Assembly: GCA_963682055.1 (NCBI GenBank)
Contig: OY821744.1
Coordinates: 9,216,835-9,280,834, forward strand
DNA length: 64,000 nt
Direction of reading: 5' to 3'
Source: Primula veris
Lineage: Eukaryota > Streptophyta > Magnoliopsida > Ericales > Primulaceae
The translations under genes and the position numbers were made by a program. Positions 9,529 through 22,191 of the stretch are shown piece by piece. Below the pieces are notes generated by a model. It had not been told where the DNA came from, made no database searches, and worked only from the letters and a program-made list of their open reading frames with translations. Positions within the stretch are counted from its first letter, which is position 1. Each line of letters begins with the position of its first letter.

Positions 9529-12500
9529 TCAAGCTCGGAGTCCTACTGAGGTTGCACACAGCCTCAGTTTGTCGATTGTAACAGTCTTCGTTAGCATATC
9601 GGCGGGGTTCTTAGCGCCCTCAATCTTTTCTAGCACGAATATTCCATCTTCTAGAACAGCCCGGATAAAGTGGTAACGAATCTGTATGTGCTTTGTGCGT
9701 GAATGGAATACAGGATTCTTAGCTAGCTGAACTGCACTTTGACTATCACAGTGCAGAACTCCCTTATCGGTTTTCTGATCGAGCTCCTTTAAGAAACCTT
9801 GCAACCAAATCATCTCTTTGCTTGCTTCCGTCACCGCGACGTACTCAGCCTCTGTGGTCGACAGTGCAACAATCTTTTGCAGCTTCGATGTCCAACTCAC
9901 AGCAGTACCACCATAGGTACAAACACATCCCGTTGTACTCTTTCGGCTGTCCAGATCACCGGCAATGTCAGCATCCACATAGCCGTGCAGGCCTTCCGAG
10001 GTCTTTCGGAAACATAATGCCAAACTCACGGTACCCGAGAGATATCTCAATATCCACTTCACAGCTTCCCAATGGTGCTTTCCTGGGTTACTCATGTAAC
10101 GACTGACAACTCCCACTGCATGGGCAATATCCGGTCTTGTACACACCATTGCGTACATCAAGCTACCAATTGCTGAAGCGTAGGGTATGTTCGACATACG
10201 ATCCTTTCCTTCCTCGTCCAAGGGTGATTGTTTCTTCGACAAGCTAAAGTGTGCGGCTAGCGGTGAGCCTACAGTTTTGGCATCACTCATGCTAAACCGT
10301 GCCAACACTTTCTTCACATACTCGGCTTGCGACAAAAATAAGGACCCATCCCTTCCTCGGGAAATCCTTATTTGCGGCACCCAAATCTTTCATCTCAAAC
10401 TGTTTCGCCAACTGTTGCTTCACCTTGTTAATCTCAACAAGGCTCGACCCGGCGAGCAACATGTCATCTACGTATAACAGTAGTATGACGTACGAAGAGT
10501 TTGCAAATCTCTTCACGAAATAGCAGTGATCACTATCACTTCTTTCGAACCCGATATCTACCATGAAACTGTCAAACTTCTTATACCACTGTCGTGGTGC
10601 TTGTTTTAGCCCGTACAATCTCTTTCTCAGTTTGTAGACCAGTTTCTCTTTTCCCTTTTCGGCAAACCCTTCAGGTTGGAGCATGTAAATTTCTTCTTCT
10701 AGATCTCCATGAAGAAATGCAGTTTTCACATCTAAATACTCAAGATGAAGATTCGCATTTACAACAATGCTCAACAATAGCCGAATAGTCGTCAACTTTA
10801 TGACTGGTGAAAAGATCTCGGTGTAGTCAATTCCTGCCTTATGCTGGAACCCTTTGACTACTAATCGTGCCTTATACCGTTTCGAGCCATCTTGTTCCTC
10901 CTTCAGTCGGAACACCCATTTATTGCTCAGTGCCCTTTTCTCCTTGGGCAGTTCGGCTAACTGCCAAGTCACATTCTTCTCAAGTGACTTCATCTCATCC
11001 TTCATCGCGAGCTCCCACTTGCTCGAGTCTTTCAGCTCCAGAGCTTCTTCTCTACTTTCGGGCTCTCCTGCATCATTGAGCAATATGTAATGCAGGAAAG
11101 GTGAGTATCGGGCAGGAGGTCTCCTCTCGCGATGACCTCGGCCCAATTCAGGTCGGGGAGTTTGGCACAGCTCCTCGTCCTCTTCAGGATCTGCTGGTCG
11201 GTTGTCGAGCACCACTGGCTCATCTTCAGTGTCATTTTCCAACTCCATTCTTGGAAACGCATTCATGTTGACCATACCACTTTCCTCGGACGGGAGCGCA
11301 TCTTCTTCCACCACTGCACTTTGTCGATCTTTGTACAAAATGCCTTCGTTGAAGATGACATCCTTACTAGAATGATCTTCTTCGTTTGGCCATCCCAGAA
11401 GCGATATCCGAACTCAGCTCCACCGTACCCCACAAAGTAACACACTTTGGATTTCGAGTCAAGCTTGGTACGATCATTTATGTCGACATGGATATATGAC
11501 AGACAACCGAACACTCGCAAGTGTTCATAAGAGATAGGCTTTCCTATCCAATCTTCTTCGGGAATTCTCCTCTATATTGGCACTGAGGGTCCGCGGTTAA
11601 TGAGATAAACCGTCGTGTTTACTGCATGTGCCCACAAGGCTTTGGGCAACCCACTTTGCAGTCTCATACTCCTAGCACGCTCATTGATTGTTCGGTTCAT
11701 TCGCTCGGCCACGCCATTCTGCTATGGCGTTCTTCGGATGGTCTTCTCCATTCAAATACCTTTCTGAGTACAAAAATCTACGAACTTCGCATTAATGTAC
11801 TCTTCGCCGTTATCGGACCTCAAACATTTGAGTTTATTCCCGGTCTCTAGTTCGACCATGGCCTTCCATTCTTGGAATCTCTTAAACACCTCAGACTTGT
11901 GTTTCAAGAAATAGACCCATGTTTTTCTCGTCGAATCATCGATGAAGGTCACATAGTATTGAGCTCCTCCCAGTGAAGTTACTGGAGATGGTCCCCATAC
12001 GTCTGAGTGGACCAGTGCTAGCTTCTCCTCCTTGGGAGCTTTTCCACCTTTCCGGAAGCTCACTTTCTTCTGCTTCCCGAAGATGCAACCTTCGCACATG
12101 TCGAGGTTGACAGACTTCAAGCCTGGAAGTCTGCTGTCCTTCGCTAACACCTTCATCCCCTTCTCACTCATGTGACCCAACCGTCGATGCCACAGTTCCG
12201 AGCAGTTTTGCGACACAGCTGCCGTAATTGTACGCTCCTCATCGGTCATGTACAGCGTACCGACCTTACTCCCTCGGGCTATCACCATAGCTCCTCGTGA
12301 AACTTTCCAAGCTCTACAGCTAAACGAAATGGAGTGTCTTTCGGCATCAAGTTGGCCTACTGAGATCAGATTCTTGGTCAACCTCGGAACATGCCTCACT
12401 TTCGTTAGCTTCCATACCGACCCGTTTGGAATGCGAATCTTCACAACCCCTATTCCAACAACATCCAACACTTCTCCGTCGGCTAGATACACTTTACCGA

Positions 12501-13452
12501 AATTACCCGCAGTGTAATTTTCGAATAAATCCTTCTGAGCGGTCGTGTGAAATGATGCCCCAGAGTCTAGAATCCACGAATCTATATCTCTCTGTTCGGC
12601 AAGCATTAAACAGTCACCCGAATCCTCGTCGCTCGCAACATTCGCCACGTGATCACGGCCGGTACTCTTCTTCGGCTGCTTACACTCATGACTGAAGTGC
12701 CCCATACCCTGGCAGTTATAGCATCGAAGATTCTTCTTACTTCGGTCGCTATCTTTGCCACCTCGCCTTTGCCCTCTTCTACCTCGGGATTGTGAACGTC
12801 CTCTAACGTCCCATACCCTGGCCTTACCCCGGTCTCTTAAACCCACATTCAAGGCTGCTCCACTTGAGCATTCACCCATGTCTAATCTCTTGAGTTCCTC
12901 AGCGAGTATTTGATCTTAGATGCCGTTGTAAGTCAGTTTCTCCTTTCCAATTGAGTTGCTAACAGCAGCTCGCATGAATTCCCAACTGTTCGGTAAAGAT
13001 GCTAGCAGTATAAGGGCTCTCACTTCGTCTTCAAAAGTTATCTCCACCGCATCCAACTGATTTACGGTGTCGATGAACTTGTTCACGTGACTCGCGATAG
13101 GTGTCCCCTCAGCCATGCGTAGGTTGAACAACTTACGCATGAGATGTACCTTGTTGTTCGCGGATGGTTTTTCATACATGTCGGTGAGGACCTTCATCAT
13201 CCCCATCGTCGTCGTCTCTCTTGCGACGTTATGTGCTACACTCCTAGATAGTGTTAGGCGGATCACTCCCAACACTTGTCGGTCTAAGAGTTTCCACGCC
13301 TCCTCGGTGGTCGTGGTCGGCCTTTCCTCAAGGAGAAGTGGCTGATGCATCTTCCTCCCATAAAGGTAGTCCTCTATTTGCATTCTCCAGAATGCGAAGT
13401 CCTTCCCATCGAACTTCTCGATCCCGTGTGCGGTTCTGTCTTCTTTCGCCAT
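9529..13452 (-). pseudogene. Copia Gag-Pol polyprotein with stops and frameshifts
   Basis: The frame opens at 13452 (MAKEDRTAHG) with a UBN2-type gag region. It stops at 12916-12918 and resumes in the same frame. A CCHC zinc knuckle (CYNCQGMGHFSHEC, about 12690-12725) is followed by the protease motif DSGASFHTT (about 12545-12570), the GAG-pre-integrase region and the integrase core. Further in-frame stops lie near 11753, 11716 and 11575. Two frameshifts, near 11370 and 10375, separate integrase/linker, RT (LYVDD near 10465) and RNase H (ending 9529, with SKTKHI/ADMLTK-type motifs). Several stops fit CGA to TGA or CAG to TAG changes. No full polyprotein can be made. Confidence 0.92.
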
Positions 13453-13509
13453 CGATCTTCCTCTCGATCTTCGACCTTAGTTCTGCGAACCTCGGGCTCT
13501 GATACCACT

Positions 13510-13858
13510 TGTTAGGAAATCAAGTCGAGCACAAAGAAAGACAGAAGTATTAAACAGAGCACACACACTTTGATAACGGAGTTCACCCAAATTGGCTACG
13601 TCTCCGGGCCGCTACACGTGGCACTTAATATTATTAAGAGGATTACAAACGTAATCTAGCTAAACACAAATCTATGGTTCTCTCACAAATAGAACTCTCT
13701 CTTTACAATATATATAAAGGTGTTTTTGTGTAGGTGTAATTAAAATACAGGATATTGGGGCATATAAATAGAACACTTAGTAGGTCATATTACAATTCTA
13801 GGCGATGTGGGATAATTAAAAAATATGGCCAAAGCTCATTTAGCTCCACAACTCAACA
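13510..13858 (-). repeat. Copia 5' LTR
   Basis: A 349-bp terminal repeat paired with 9002-9350. In element orientation it is immediately followed by the initiator tRNA-Met primer site at 13496-13507. Confidence 0.93.
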
Positions 13859-14290
13859 CTAATGTCATCCGCATTAAAATAGGAAAAGCTGGCCATTCAT
13901 TTTCATAGAGACTCCCAAAAAGCTTCACCAAAGATGCATAAAAAATTAACTAGTCTAGACTATATATATATCATTTAAGTTGTATGCATTCATACTTAAT
14001 AGCACGTCCATTTGAAAAGATAAAGAATAATTAGCAACCATCATGTATTTTTAGCTGAATTTAGTTATCTTTTCAAAAGACTCATTTTGTTTGGAAGCAA
14101 ATAAAAAATATACTTTTAATACCCGCTTTCCAACCATGGCATGTCTCGATAACAACTTACACACACACACCCAAACAAACACACTCCATTCATCTCGGAC
14201 GTTGATCTTTACGTAACCAACGGTTGAAATGATATATAGTTGTGATTTTAAGCGTTGAACGATATATATATATATATATATATAATAACT

Positions 14291-16097
14291 CTAAGAATAA
14301 GTGTGATACTTTTTTATTCGCCTTTAATGGGTCAGTAAAGATACGTTTCTTGAGCATAAATGAAAGCACATATCCGACATCAAGACTAAAAGATAGGCGA
14401 GGAGCCTACGTCACGGCCTCCTCGTCGAATGATATTCAACAATCCGAACGGATAAAACTATAATATCAATGCCTGCAAATGCTAACGAAGGAGACATGGT
14501 CTCTCGGAAGAGTTTCCCTCGCCAGCGAGGAGAAACGGCGTGGCCCCTTCGGCCTAGCCATGGGAAACGATATATTTCAGCATGACATTAGGGAAATGAA
14601 GATATAACAAAGATATAATTGGTAAATTATACCAATCATAAAATATACTCCTTAAATCGTCTCCATCACCTATATAAAGGGCTCATAATCTAAGAAATAA
14701 GTCATCTGAACTCATACGAACTCAGATATACACTTAATTATCGGGTATTACCAACCCTACTTATATTCAATGCATATTTAAATTTACTATGAAAACTCTA
14801 ACAGATTTAACCTTCTCACTGCTCCGTTAGGCAGAGAAAGTTAAACGGGTCAAACCACCAAGTTCCCTTAATCTTAAATAGTTATTCGCATGTCATAAAA
14901 AGGCACCAAAAAGTCCGAACCAAATCCTAAAAATGAGCTTTATTATTGGTTCACAGCCCGCAGTAGATCTAAAATTCAAGGTCAATCACTATATATACAC
15001 ACTTTTAGTTCCAGATTATAATTAAGTTTTAGGGAGATGAATAAACCTGCAGCGTTATCTTTTTTCGTCATTCTCCACATAAATCCCTCTGCACGTTCTC
15101 CTCAATAGCACGAAAATAATACTAAATAGAAGGGTGTTGCATGTCTGCTTTTATACTTGATTTTATTGTAAATTAGTATAACTATGTTACTATCTATTTT
15201 ACCCTTTTAATTGTTATAAAATTGTTATTTTACCATCAAATATTCTTTTGTTCTATTTTGGTCCCAGACTAGTCATCTGTAATCAGTTTAGATTAATTTG
15301 TTCACATACCCTACCATATACAGGAAATTTTAAATATAATGGTAAAATAAACAAAAAGGGACTAGTGCTCTATAAATAAAATAATAAAGTATATTCCTAA
15401 ATAACTTAGAGAGGAAATATAGATAATAAACTATTTTTTAAGTGTTGAGGGTGCTAAAGCCTATAATCTTCAAATTTTCATTAAAACATACGGAAAATTT
15501 TAAATGTTTTCTAAATATGAAAGATGTTTTAGTTCATTTTAGCCCGTATTTAATTCCTTGCTTAGTGGGTCCAGTTTATTCCATGTTGTTGTGTAATTTC
15601 TTTTCTGATAAAAGGCTTTTAAAAACTGTAAACACAATGATGCAAAAATAAACTACTTGTCTTAAAATAGCAGCCCACTTATAGAATTATGTACTAAAAA
15701 TTGCACTTGTATGTTCAATTTAATTGCATAATTGTGTCATTTCACTTCTGTAGTTTTTTTACAAGCAAATATATTATACGTAAGTATTCTTTTTTTTTCG
15801 GACATATATATTAACCAACATTTTTCTGGCGTGGTTCGGAATTGCAAGGCTCTAAATGGTCGCCATAACTTCTATGTATATATAACCCATGCAATTTAAT
15901 CATTTATATCAATCTTCAAATAACGGAGAAATAAAAGAGCAAGGGTATGAGTTTTTTTGTATTGATGGATGAATTATTTGGTAATAAAAAAAATTACAAT
16001 CGATCATGAGTAATGTGACCACATTATTCCTTACTTTCACCTCTTATTCAGAAATAATATTAATAATATCGTGAAACTTTTTGCCATGTTTTTCATT
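14291..16097. other. Intergenic; possible LTR remnant and a dispersed repeat
   Basis: The part at 14300-14890 is less AT-rich, has a TATA-like CTATATAAAGGGCTC near 14670 and a small palindrome CTCGCCAGCGAG near 14519. It may be an old LTR fragment, but no TSD or partner was found. The part at about 15110-15290 matches 31485-31665. The remainder, up to the glucanase stop codon, shows no coding frame. Confidence 0.4.
15110..15290. repeat. Dispersed repeat, copy 1 (partner 31485-31665)
   Basis: Shares ordered blocks with 31485-31665, including GAAGGGTG/AAAGGGTG, ATCTATTTTACCCTTTTAATT, TATTTTGGTCCCA(G/A)ACTAGTCAT and GTAATCAGTTTA. Orientation is the same and no coding capacity is seen. The element type is not identified. 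Confidence 0.65.
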
Positions 16098-18458
16098 TTA
16101 GTTAAAACTAATTTGGTACTTGGACTCTTTGTTAGGATAGAATACTCCAAAATGCCTCTCAGTCTCAGCCCCATTCTTTTGGTTCTCATCATAAAAGGCA
16201 AATATGTATGTCTCTATACTCTTTGAAGGCCTTTTTGGAGTCCCACTCCCACCTTTCACATGGTTAATTAAATTTCTTAAATAAGTGCTTGCATTATCCA
16301 TAGAGGCTGCAGTCCCACCTTCAGATGGCCAGCCGCTCTCCGACACCACTATTTCAACACCCGACCCACCTGTCGTAACGAAACAAGAAATTGTTTATCG
16401 ATTTTTTTTTAATATAAAAACGAGTCACGATGATTAAGAATGTATCATTTTACCATTTAAAACAAATTACTTTTATGAAAATAAAATGAGGCTACTTTTT
16501 TTATTACTTAGGTTATAGTGGCACCATTTTGTCGCTATCTAACTCCTCACCTGCTTTCTCGACAGCTGAGTAAAACGCGTCTAGTAAGGCATCAAAGAGA
16601 TTTGTGTAACCATAGGGGCCGTCCTGTACGACGACTCCCCCCGCGGTGAACAAAGCGTATGGAAGCTGTATGTCTTTCATGTTGTAAATATAAGAGAAAT
16701 AAGGGTAAATATTGGCGAGTAGGGGTGCATTTGTTCTGGCTAGGAAACTTATTATAGGGTCCATGAATTCCTTATTTTTTCCCAAGAAAACGCCGTCTGA
16801 CGGAGGATAGGAATTGCTTACTAATGTTGAAAAGGTCGCGGTGGATACCTAAAGAGAAGATAAATTGCGGTTAGTCGGTTACTTAATACAGTACGAAATT
16901 ATTGTAAATAGGAACAAAATATGGTTTTTCATTAATGCTGAACTATCGCTTTTGTCTATAATTATCTCATAAATTATCGATTATGATTTTAACAGAATCA
17001 CACTACCGTAGTCCATGGTTATGCCTTGAGAAATTTAGGAAACGTGTTTGTCATTCCAGTGTCTAAATTTTCATTAGTTTTAAAAGTATAAAAATAAACA
17101 GCTAAAACCTCTATTGCCGTTTTCGTTTCATTTTCATTGCAATAACTTTTACTAATTGTCAATATTCTTATACTAATTAAGAAATGAAAATAACTTTCCC
17201 GTAATTGTCCTTTTTTCTTTCTTTCTGAACAGGTACTTCAATTAATGTTTCCAATTTTTTTGACTTTTTAAAATAGTGTAAACCTTGATTTGATTCTGCA
17301 AGCCAGCGGTCACAATGGCATCGTGAACATTCTGCATAGCCGAGAGAACATACTGAGTCAACTCAGCATTTCCTCCATTTGGATCCACCTCGTTTCCTAC
17401 AGATATATACTTGATATTTACATCGGGATAATAATTCGACACGTAGTCTTTAACCCACTGAGTCGAAGCGGATTTGTCAGATGCCAGAGTTTTGAGTTTG
17501 TCGTTTGGAACATCCATTATAAGCTCAATGTTTGATCCTCTCAAAGCATTGAGAATGTACGGGTTTGGGCTATAGTGTCTCATGCCTGTAATGCCGTTGG
17601 ATTGGTAAAGTTGGACTGTTTCTTGATCCGATGGTAAGTTATTGCCGATGCCCCCATTGCAAACTCCAATTGGTTCTACCCCTGCAAGTGGTTTTAGACA
17701 AGAGAATTATGAGATTGCAAATAGGTAACAATATTGTCCGTCATGACTCGTGAGTATGGTTTTTAGTACGACCATTTGCGGAATCACGGAGAGTTGAAAT
17801 TTTTCAACATTTTTTTCTTTTATGTGGGAGAATTTTACTTTGTTACTCTTTTGATGAAAGATGCGTACTAATTACATTTAAGCTAATTAAAGCGACAATA
17901 CGTTTTTCACGTATCATAGTAAGAAAAAAAACAAAAGCCTTGATGATATTTCTCACACGAATCTTTTCTCCTTTGTGAAAGGGATTAATTCCATTATTTT
18001 ACCAAAAACTCGAAGAGTTAAAATAATAATTATTTCTTGGTTTTTCGAAAGTTCAAGCCACGTCTCGTGACACAAACACAAAACCTAACACCTGCTGACC
18101 TACATACAGTTTCGTTACGAAAATTTACTAAGATCATTGCTCTAAGCACCGGCCAATTTCTCAAAACGAAAACGTTATTATAACAAATGACTCAAATAAT
18201 AATTATTAATTTTTAAGACTGCGACATATATTTAACCGAAACACAACAATTTGGGTCATGACTCACGCCATTACCGTTGAAGAAATATTAAATAAATCAA
18301 AATTTAATATTAACATTCTACAAAGTTAAAATGTTCAATTAATTTGCTGTGCATTTTCACAGTGGAGAGAAAGAAAGAGATGGATATATACCTGATAGGA
18401 AAGTGCCACTTAAGAACAAAGTTTGTAGCAAAAATAGAAATAATGTTCCGTGAGCCAT
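16098..18458 (-). CDS. Glucan endo-1,3-beta-glucosidase (GH17), four exons, intact
   Basis: Hydrolyses internal beta-1,3-glucan linkages in the apoplast (PR-2 type, acting on callose or fungal wall). Exons are 18392-18458, 17284-17681, 16551-16848 and 16098-16369. All borders are GT-AG and phases 1, 0, 1 join to 344 codons, normal for the family. Exon 1 encodes a hydrophobic signal peptide ([18 protein letters not shown]..). The mature start [14 protein letters not shown], the proton-donor motif [24 protein letters not shown], the nucleophile motif SESGWPS and the C-terminal FGVFYPNK are all present. There is no X8/CBM43 domain. The family usually has one intron, in the signal-peptide region; introns 2 (435 bp) and 3 (181 bp) are extra. 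If introns 2 and 3 were not spliced, the product would be truncated. Confidence 0.93.
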
Positions 18459-18548
18459 TAAAAGCAATTTCTATGGATATTATAAGTGTAAATATTAATT
18501 GCTTTTAAGTTATAGTAGAGATATACCAATACAATATGATTTTTCTCC

Positions 18549-18559
18549 CTTATATAAGG
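18549..18559 (-). promoter_or_regulatory. TATA box of the glucanase gene
   Basis: CCTTATATAAGG reads as a TATA box on either strand and lies about 90-100 bp upstream of the start codon at 18458. That spacing leaves a 5'UTR of about 60 bp. No other core element was identified. Confidence 0.55.
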
Positions 18560-19183
18560 TTTTTTTCTCACAAGAATTAAAGTCTTTTGCATGACCGATA
18601 CCAATTTTTCCATCATTCGTCAAACACCATACTTTTCTTCAGTCATTAATTACCATTTTTCTCTTGTACAACCATTCTTCGTTCCATAAAAAAATACAAG
18701 TTGTCATTTTCGAAAGCTTAACAAAACTAAAATTGAAATGGTCTAGTGAACTCTCATCATGCCAATTTAGTTAAAAGGTAATTAACCAGAGGTTTAATTA
18801 TAGTTCCTTTTTTTTCCATACACTGTGAAAAGTTTTCCACTTAATCCAGGTTAAAAAACTAATGACGTTGTTTACATCCCCAATGTGAAATATTTAAGGC
18901 TAATATATATTGATAATTAAAAAAACATTCCCTTACTAGCTTTTCCCCTCCTAATTAGTATATTTCAACACACATATGTTCACGAGTACCTTTTAAGTGT
19001 AAATGTAGCATATGGTGTTTGAGTACACCAGTTAATGTAAATATATTTTTCAAACTATATATGTTGATAATATAATTATATCCGCACTGCTTTGTTTTTC
19101 ACCAGTTAATTACGCTATTAACACCACATGCTCTCGAGACAACTTTGCAATAGTATATTATTAGAAATTAATGTTTAAATATA
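18560..19183. other. Glucanase upstream region
   Basis: AT-rich upstream sequence with no coding frame. It may contain the glucanase promoter. I recognise no W-box cluster or GCC box. Confidence 0.4.
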
Positions 19184-19479
19184 TCATTCTATTATAATAA
19201 GTTAAATCAAATCAAATGAGACTGATCAATTTAGACATTTTTTTTTCAAAAATATCTCTGCACCTTTATATTAATTACAATAATACTTACATAAAAATAT
19301 AAAAAGTAAAAACTAATAAAACTATATATTTATCCCTTTTTAACAAATATTTTTTTTTTAAATCTTAAACTATATTTTTTTTTGTATTATCCACGTATTT
19401 AATTTTATCATAACTATACATATTTTTTATATTTTTATTACGTTACGCGCCGCACACGTAACGTGTAGGGCACGATTAC

Positions 19480-19482
<3 letters not shown>
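19184..19482 (+). mobile_element. Non-autonomous Helitron-like element, copy 1
   Basis: Starts TCATTCTATTATAATAAG after a host A and ends in a short GC-rich hairpin (CCGCACACGTAACGTGTAGGG) about 9 nt before CTAA. The same start and end occur at 19554-19840 and 48450-48743. TC..CT(A/G)R ends, a 3' hairpin and absence of a TSD are Helitron features. There is no Rep/helicase gene. An (AT)n microsatellite adjoins the 3' end. Confidence 0.7.

Positions 19483-19553
<71 letters not shown>
19483..19553. repeat. (AT)n microsatellite between two Helitron copies
   Basis: About 70 bp of uninterrupted AT dinucleotide repeats directly abut the 3' end of one Helitron-like copy and the 5' end of the next. 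Confidence 0.9.
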
Positions 19554-19558
<5 letters not shown>

Positions 19559-19836
19559 CTATTATAATAAGTCAAATGAGTCTGTCAAATTTTGTCACTT
19601 TTTTCTAAAAATACCACAATTCCTTTATATTAATTATAATAATATCATACTTTCATAAAAATATAAAAAATAAAAAACTAATAAAACTATTTATCACTAT
19701 TTAACAATCAAACATTTTTTTAAATCTTAAACTATATATTTTTTTTTAATATTCACATATTTATATCATAACTATACATATTTTCTATATTTTTATTTCA
19801 TTACGTGCCGCACACGTAATGCATAGGGTACGATTA

Positions 19837-19840
<4 letters not shown>
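19554..19840 (+). mobile_element. Non-autonomous Helitron-like element, copy 2
   Basis: Same family as 19184-19482, with the start degraded to TTATTCTATTATAATAAG. The 3' hairpin CGCACACGTAATGCATAGGG is followed by CTAA. A second AT microsatellite (19841-19897) follows it, giving a head-to-tail pair separated only by AT repeats. Confidence 0.65.
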
Positions 19841-19897
<57 letters not shown>

Positions 19898-19899
<2 letters not shown>

Positions 19900-20330
19900 C
19901 GAAAATATTCCAGATCTGTGAGGACCGTGACAATAGCAATAACATTAATTGTGGACCTGTTGAAACACAGTCAAGGTTAAGAGTAGTCCAAGTCTTTCCA
20001 AGTACAATATGAAAGTCGTTTCACGTTAATAAAAATTGGAATTATGGTATATGTACAAATTAGACTCTATGTCTAAACGTATACTATACGAATTGCAGAA
20101 TGTGACATGTTGTTGCATATTTTTTTTTTTCCTGATGTTGTTGTTGAATGTGATATATATAAAAGCTTTCAAAACCATAAACATGTACATTGATATATAT
20201 TTGCCCAAAAAAACACATTGGTATATTAATAATTTTTTTTAGAAATCATAAAAAAACATTATTAATTTGTCTTGAAAACAATACGTTCACTTATAGAATT
20301 CTGTACTAAAATAACGCACATATCAATAAA
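19898..20330. other. Intergenic, nothing recognised
   Basis: AT-rich sequence between the Helitron pair and copy B of the segmental duplication. The short reading frames are not credible genes. Confidence 0.4.
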
Positions 20331-22191
20331 CGTTGGTGGGTCCAAGTCGACTCGAGACGAAGTCAATTGGACTAGCTAACACCGCGTCAATCATTAAAAA
20401 CAGAAAACGAAATGATTGATGTAATCTACACTCTCTTCATTGAACAATTCAAACCTAATTTCCTCCAGCTTGTATCCTGTATTTCGGTTGTAAGCCCGTT
20501 TATCTATCCATATCAACTCATCAACATTTACCTAAGATGCATATATAATATAGTTACATTTTGTTACAGTGCTGTCGAGAAATTATGATTAACAGAACAA
20601 AGTCGAGTTAAGTCTTCACAAGCATAAATTACTAAAGTCGAATTAACCTTAGATCATGGGGAAAATAACATTGAAGCGATGCAACGTCGCTTTCAAAAAG
20701 AAAAAACAAGAGCCTAGTTAATTTGTGAATGTGGAAATTTTGCGACCTCAGAGGTCGTGGAGAGACGCTGTTCAATTCACCAGGTTCAGCTAAAGCTCGA
20801 GCAAATAAAGTATTACATTAACCATTTATGTTATAAAATAGTATACAGCTGTGTAATAAAAAATATAGTTGATGTTAACATTTAAGTTCAACAAAGTTAA
20901 TTAACATTAGTTAACACATAAAATATAGTAATTGAGTTAATATAGATACATCTAAATCCAACTAACACAACGAAAATCAGTCAAATTTTGTTTGAATTTT
21001 TTTACATTGTCATACTGTCTTTGAATTTTTTTACATTGTCATATTTGTATTTTTTTTGTAATATTCTACTAGTTGTCAAGTTTTTTATTCGATCCTCACT
21101 AATCAGTAATTCTTGTTACCTCGTATATTTACAGCCACGCTTTTCGTTTTCCTTTCTTGAACCGTTTTACGACTTCACTTCATGAGACAACTACGCACCA
21201 AACTACCTCCTTCCCCGAAAAGACGAAAAAGGGAATGCAAGCCAGACCAAAGTGGTCCAAGTAATTAAGAGCATGTGCATCCAATCTTATAGAATTCAAC
21301 GAATTAGTTACTTGTTTGGTTGCAGCTTTTATTCAAATATGCTGAACTTCGGTGTCTAAAAAGAGGTTGGACTCAGCGAGCTTAAAAATCCTATCATTTG
21401 GAAAAGAAAAGAGAAGAAAAGGCCTCATCTTTAAAGGAATATAGTTTAAAAGTTGTAACCAAATAAAACCTTTGAATTTTGATGCATTAAAAGTGACACT
21501 AATAAGCAAGAAAGAGAAACAATACTCTAGTTTTATGGTATATCCTCGTCAAACCAATCGAAACAAAGCAAAGGAAGAGGATCACAAAGCTTCATAATCG
21601 AATTTGAATCCCAAGAAAACATAACTTTGACATTTTTCCGAAATCCTTGGTAACATAATAATCTTTTCAAACCACCCCCTTTCCGGCCCAACTGTTTTCC
21701 AGATCTTAATTAATAGTAAGTTTCTCCAACGCTTGTGTATTCTCCAATAAATACTTTATCATCTCAAGCTCATTATGGAAGCCCTTAATTTCCAATAATC
21801 CAATTTCTTTAACATGAGAAGATAAACAACTGGGCACCTCATCAGCTTGTTTATCAGACTTGAATTCAAACTTAGCATGATATATCACTTGTACCATCAA
21901 GAAATTTCAAATCATCAGTTAAGTTAAATTACAGAGCAAAACCTAGACACAAACGAAATTGCGGTAACATTGGCAATTGACTAACTTACCTTTTCAATTA
22001 TAAGGGTAGAGAGATGAGGTACCGACGAAATTATCTTCAAAATATCCTTAAAGTCGAAGATCCGAAATACAACTAATTGCAAATGTATTAGGTTTGGATG
22101 GATGGGCAATCGTGTCAAACTATTGGTATCGCAGTCATCTTCAACATCTAATGTCATCCGCGTTAAAATAGGAAAAGCTGGCCGTTCCTTT

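Larger units (their letters stand above)
9002..13858 (-). mobile_element. Full-length but defective Ty1/Copia retrotransposon
   Basis: Two 349-bp LTRs (9002-9350 and 13510-13858) start TGTTAGG and end CTCAACA on the plus strand. I count roughly 14 differences between them, about 96% identity. An exact 5-bp TSD CTAAT lies at 8997-9001 and 13859-13863. On the minus strand the PBS TGGTATCAGAGC (13496-13507) follows the 5' LTR and a purine tract AAAGTGGGAGA (about 9351-9361) precedes the 3' LTR. Domain order is gag, protease, integrase, RT, RNase H, as expected for Copia. It interrupts the FBD-LRR exon of copy A, and the uninterrupted target is seen in copy B. Confidence 0.95.
8550..13930 (-). 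pseudogene. F-box/FBD-LRR protein gene, 3' part, copy A (broken)
   Basis: Two minus-strand exon pieces are recognisable. The last exon (8550-8744) encodes an FBD-type segment with VPSCLSSHVKEIELLEIKG and LEMIKYLLENAQALEKLTI. The preceding LRR-like exon ends at donor GTAAGT (exon edge 8838) and is split by the Copia insertion: its 3' part is 8838-9001 and its 5' part continues at about 13859-13930 (WPAFPIL..). One extra G near 8944, relative to copy B, shifts the frame. The F-box and upstream LRRs are absent. Such proteins normally act as SCF ubiquitin-ligase substrate receptors, but this copy cannot make one. Confidence 0.8.
6917..14290. repeat. Segmental duplication, copy A
   Basis: Once inserted retroelements are removed, this segment aligns with 20331-26030 in the same orientation. 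It starts near AAACG(C/T)TGGT and continues through the FBD exon, the LRR exon and their upstream flank to the AT microsatellite near 14262. Copy A alone carries the solo LTR and the 4.9 kb Copia. Small deletions distinguish the copies, for example near 8420 and 8530. Confidence 0.85.

Noticed and set aside
9467..13502. Plus-strand frames across the Copia element
   Set aside because: Antisense shadows of the minus-strand Gag-Pol frames.
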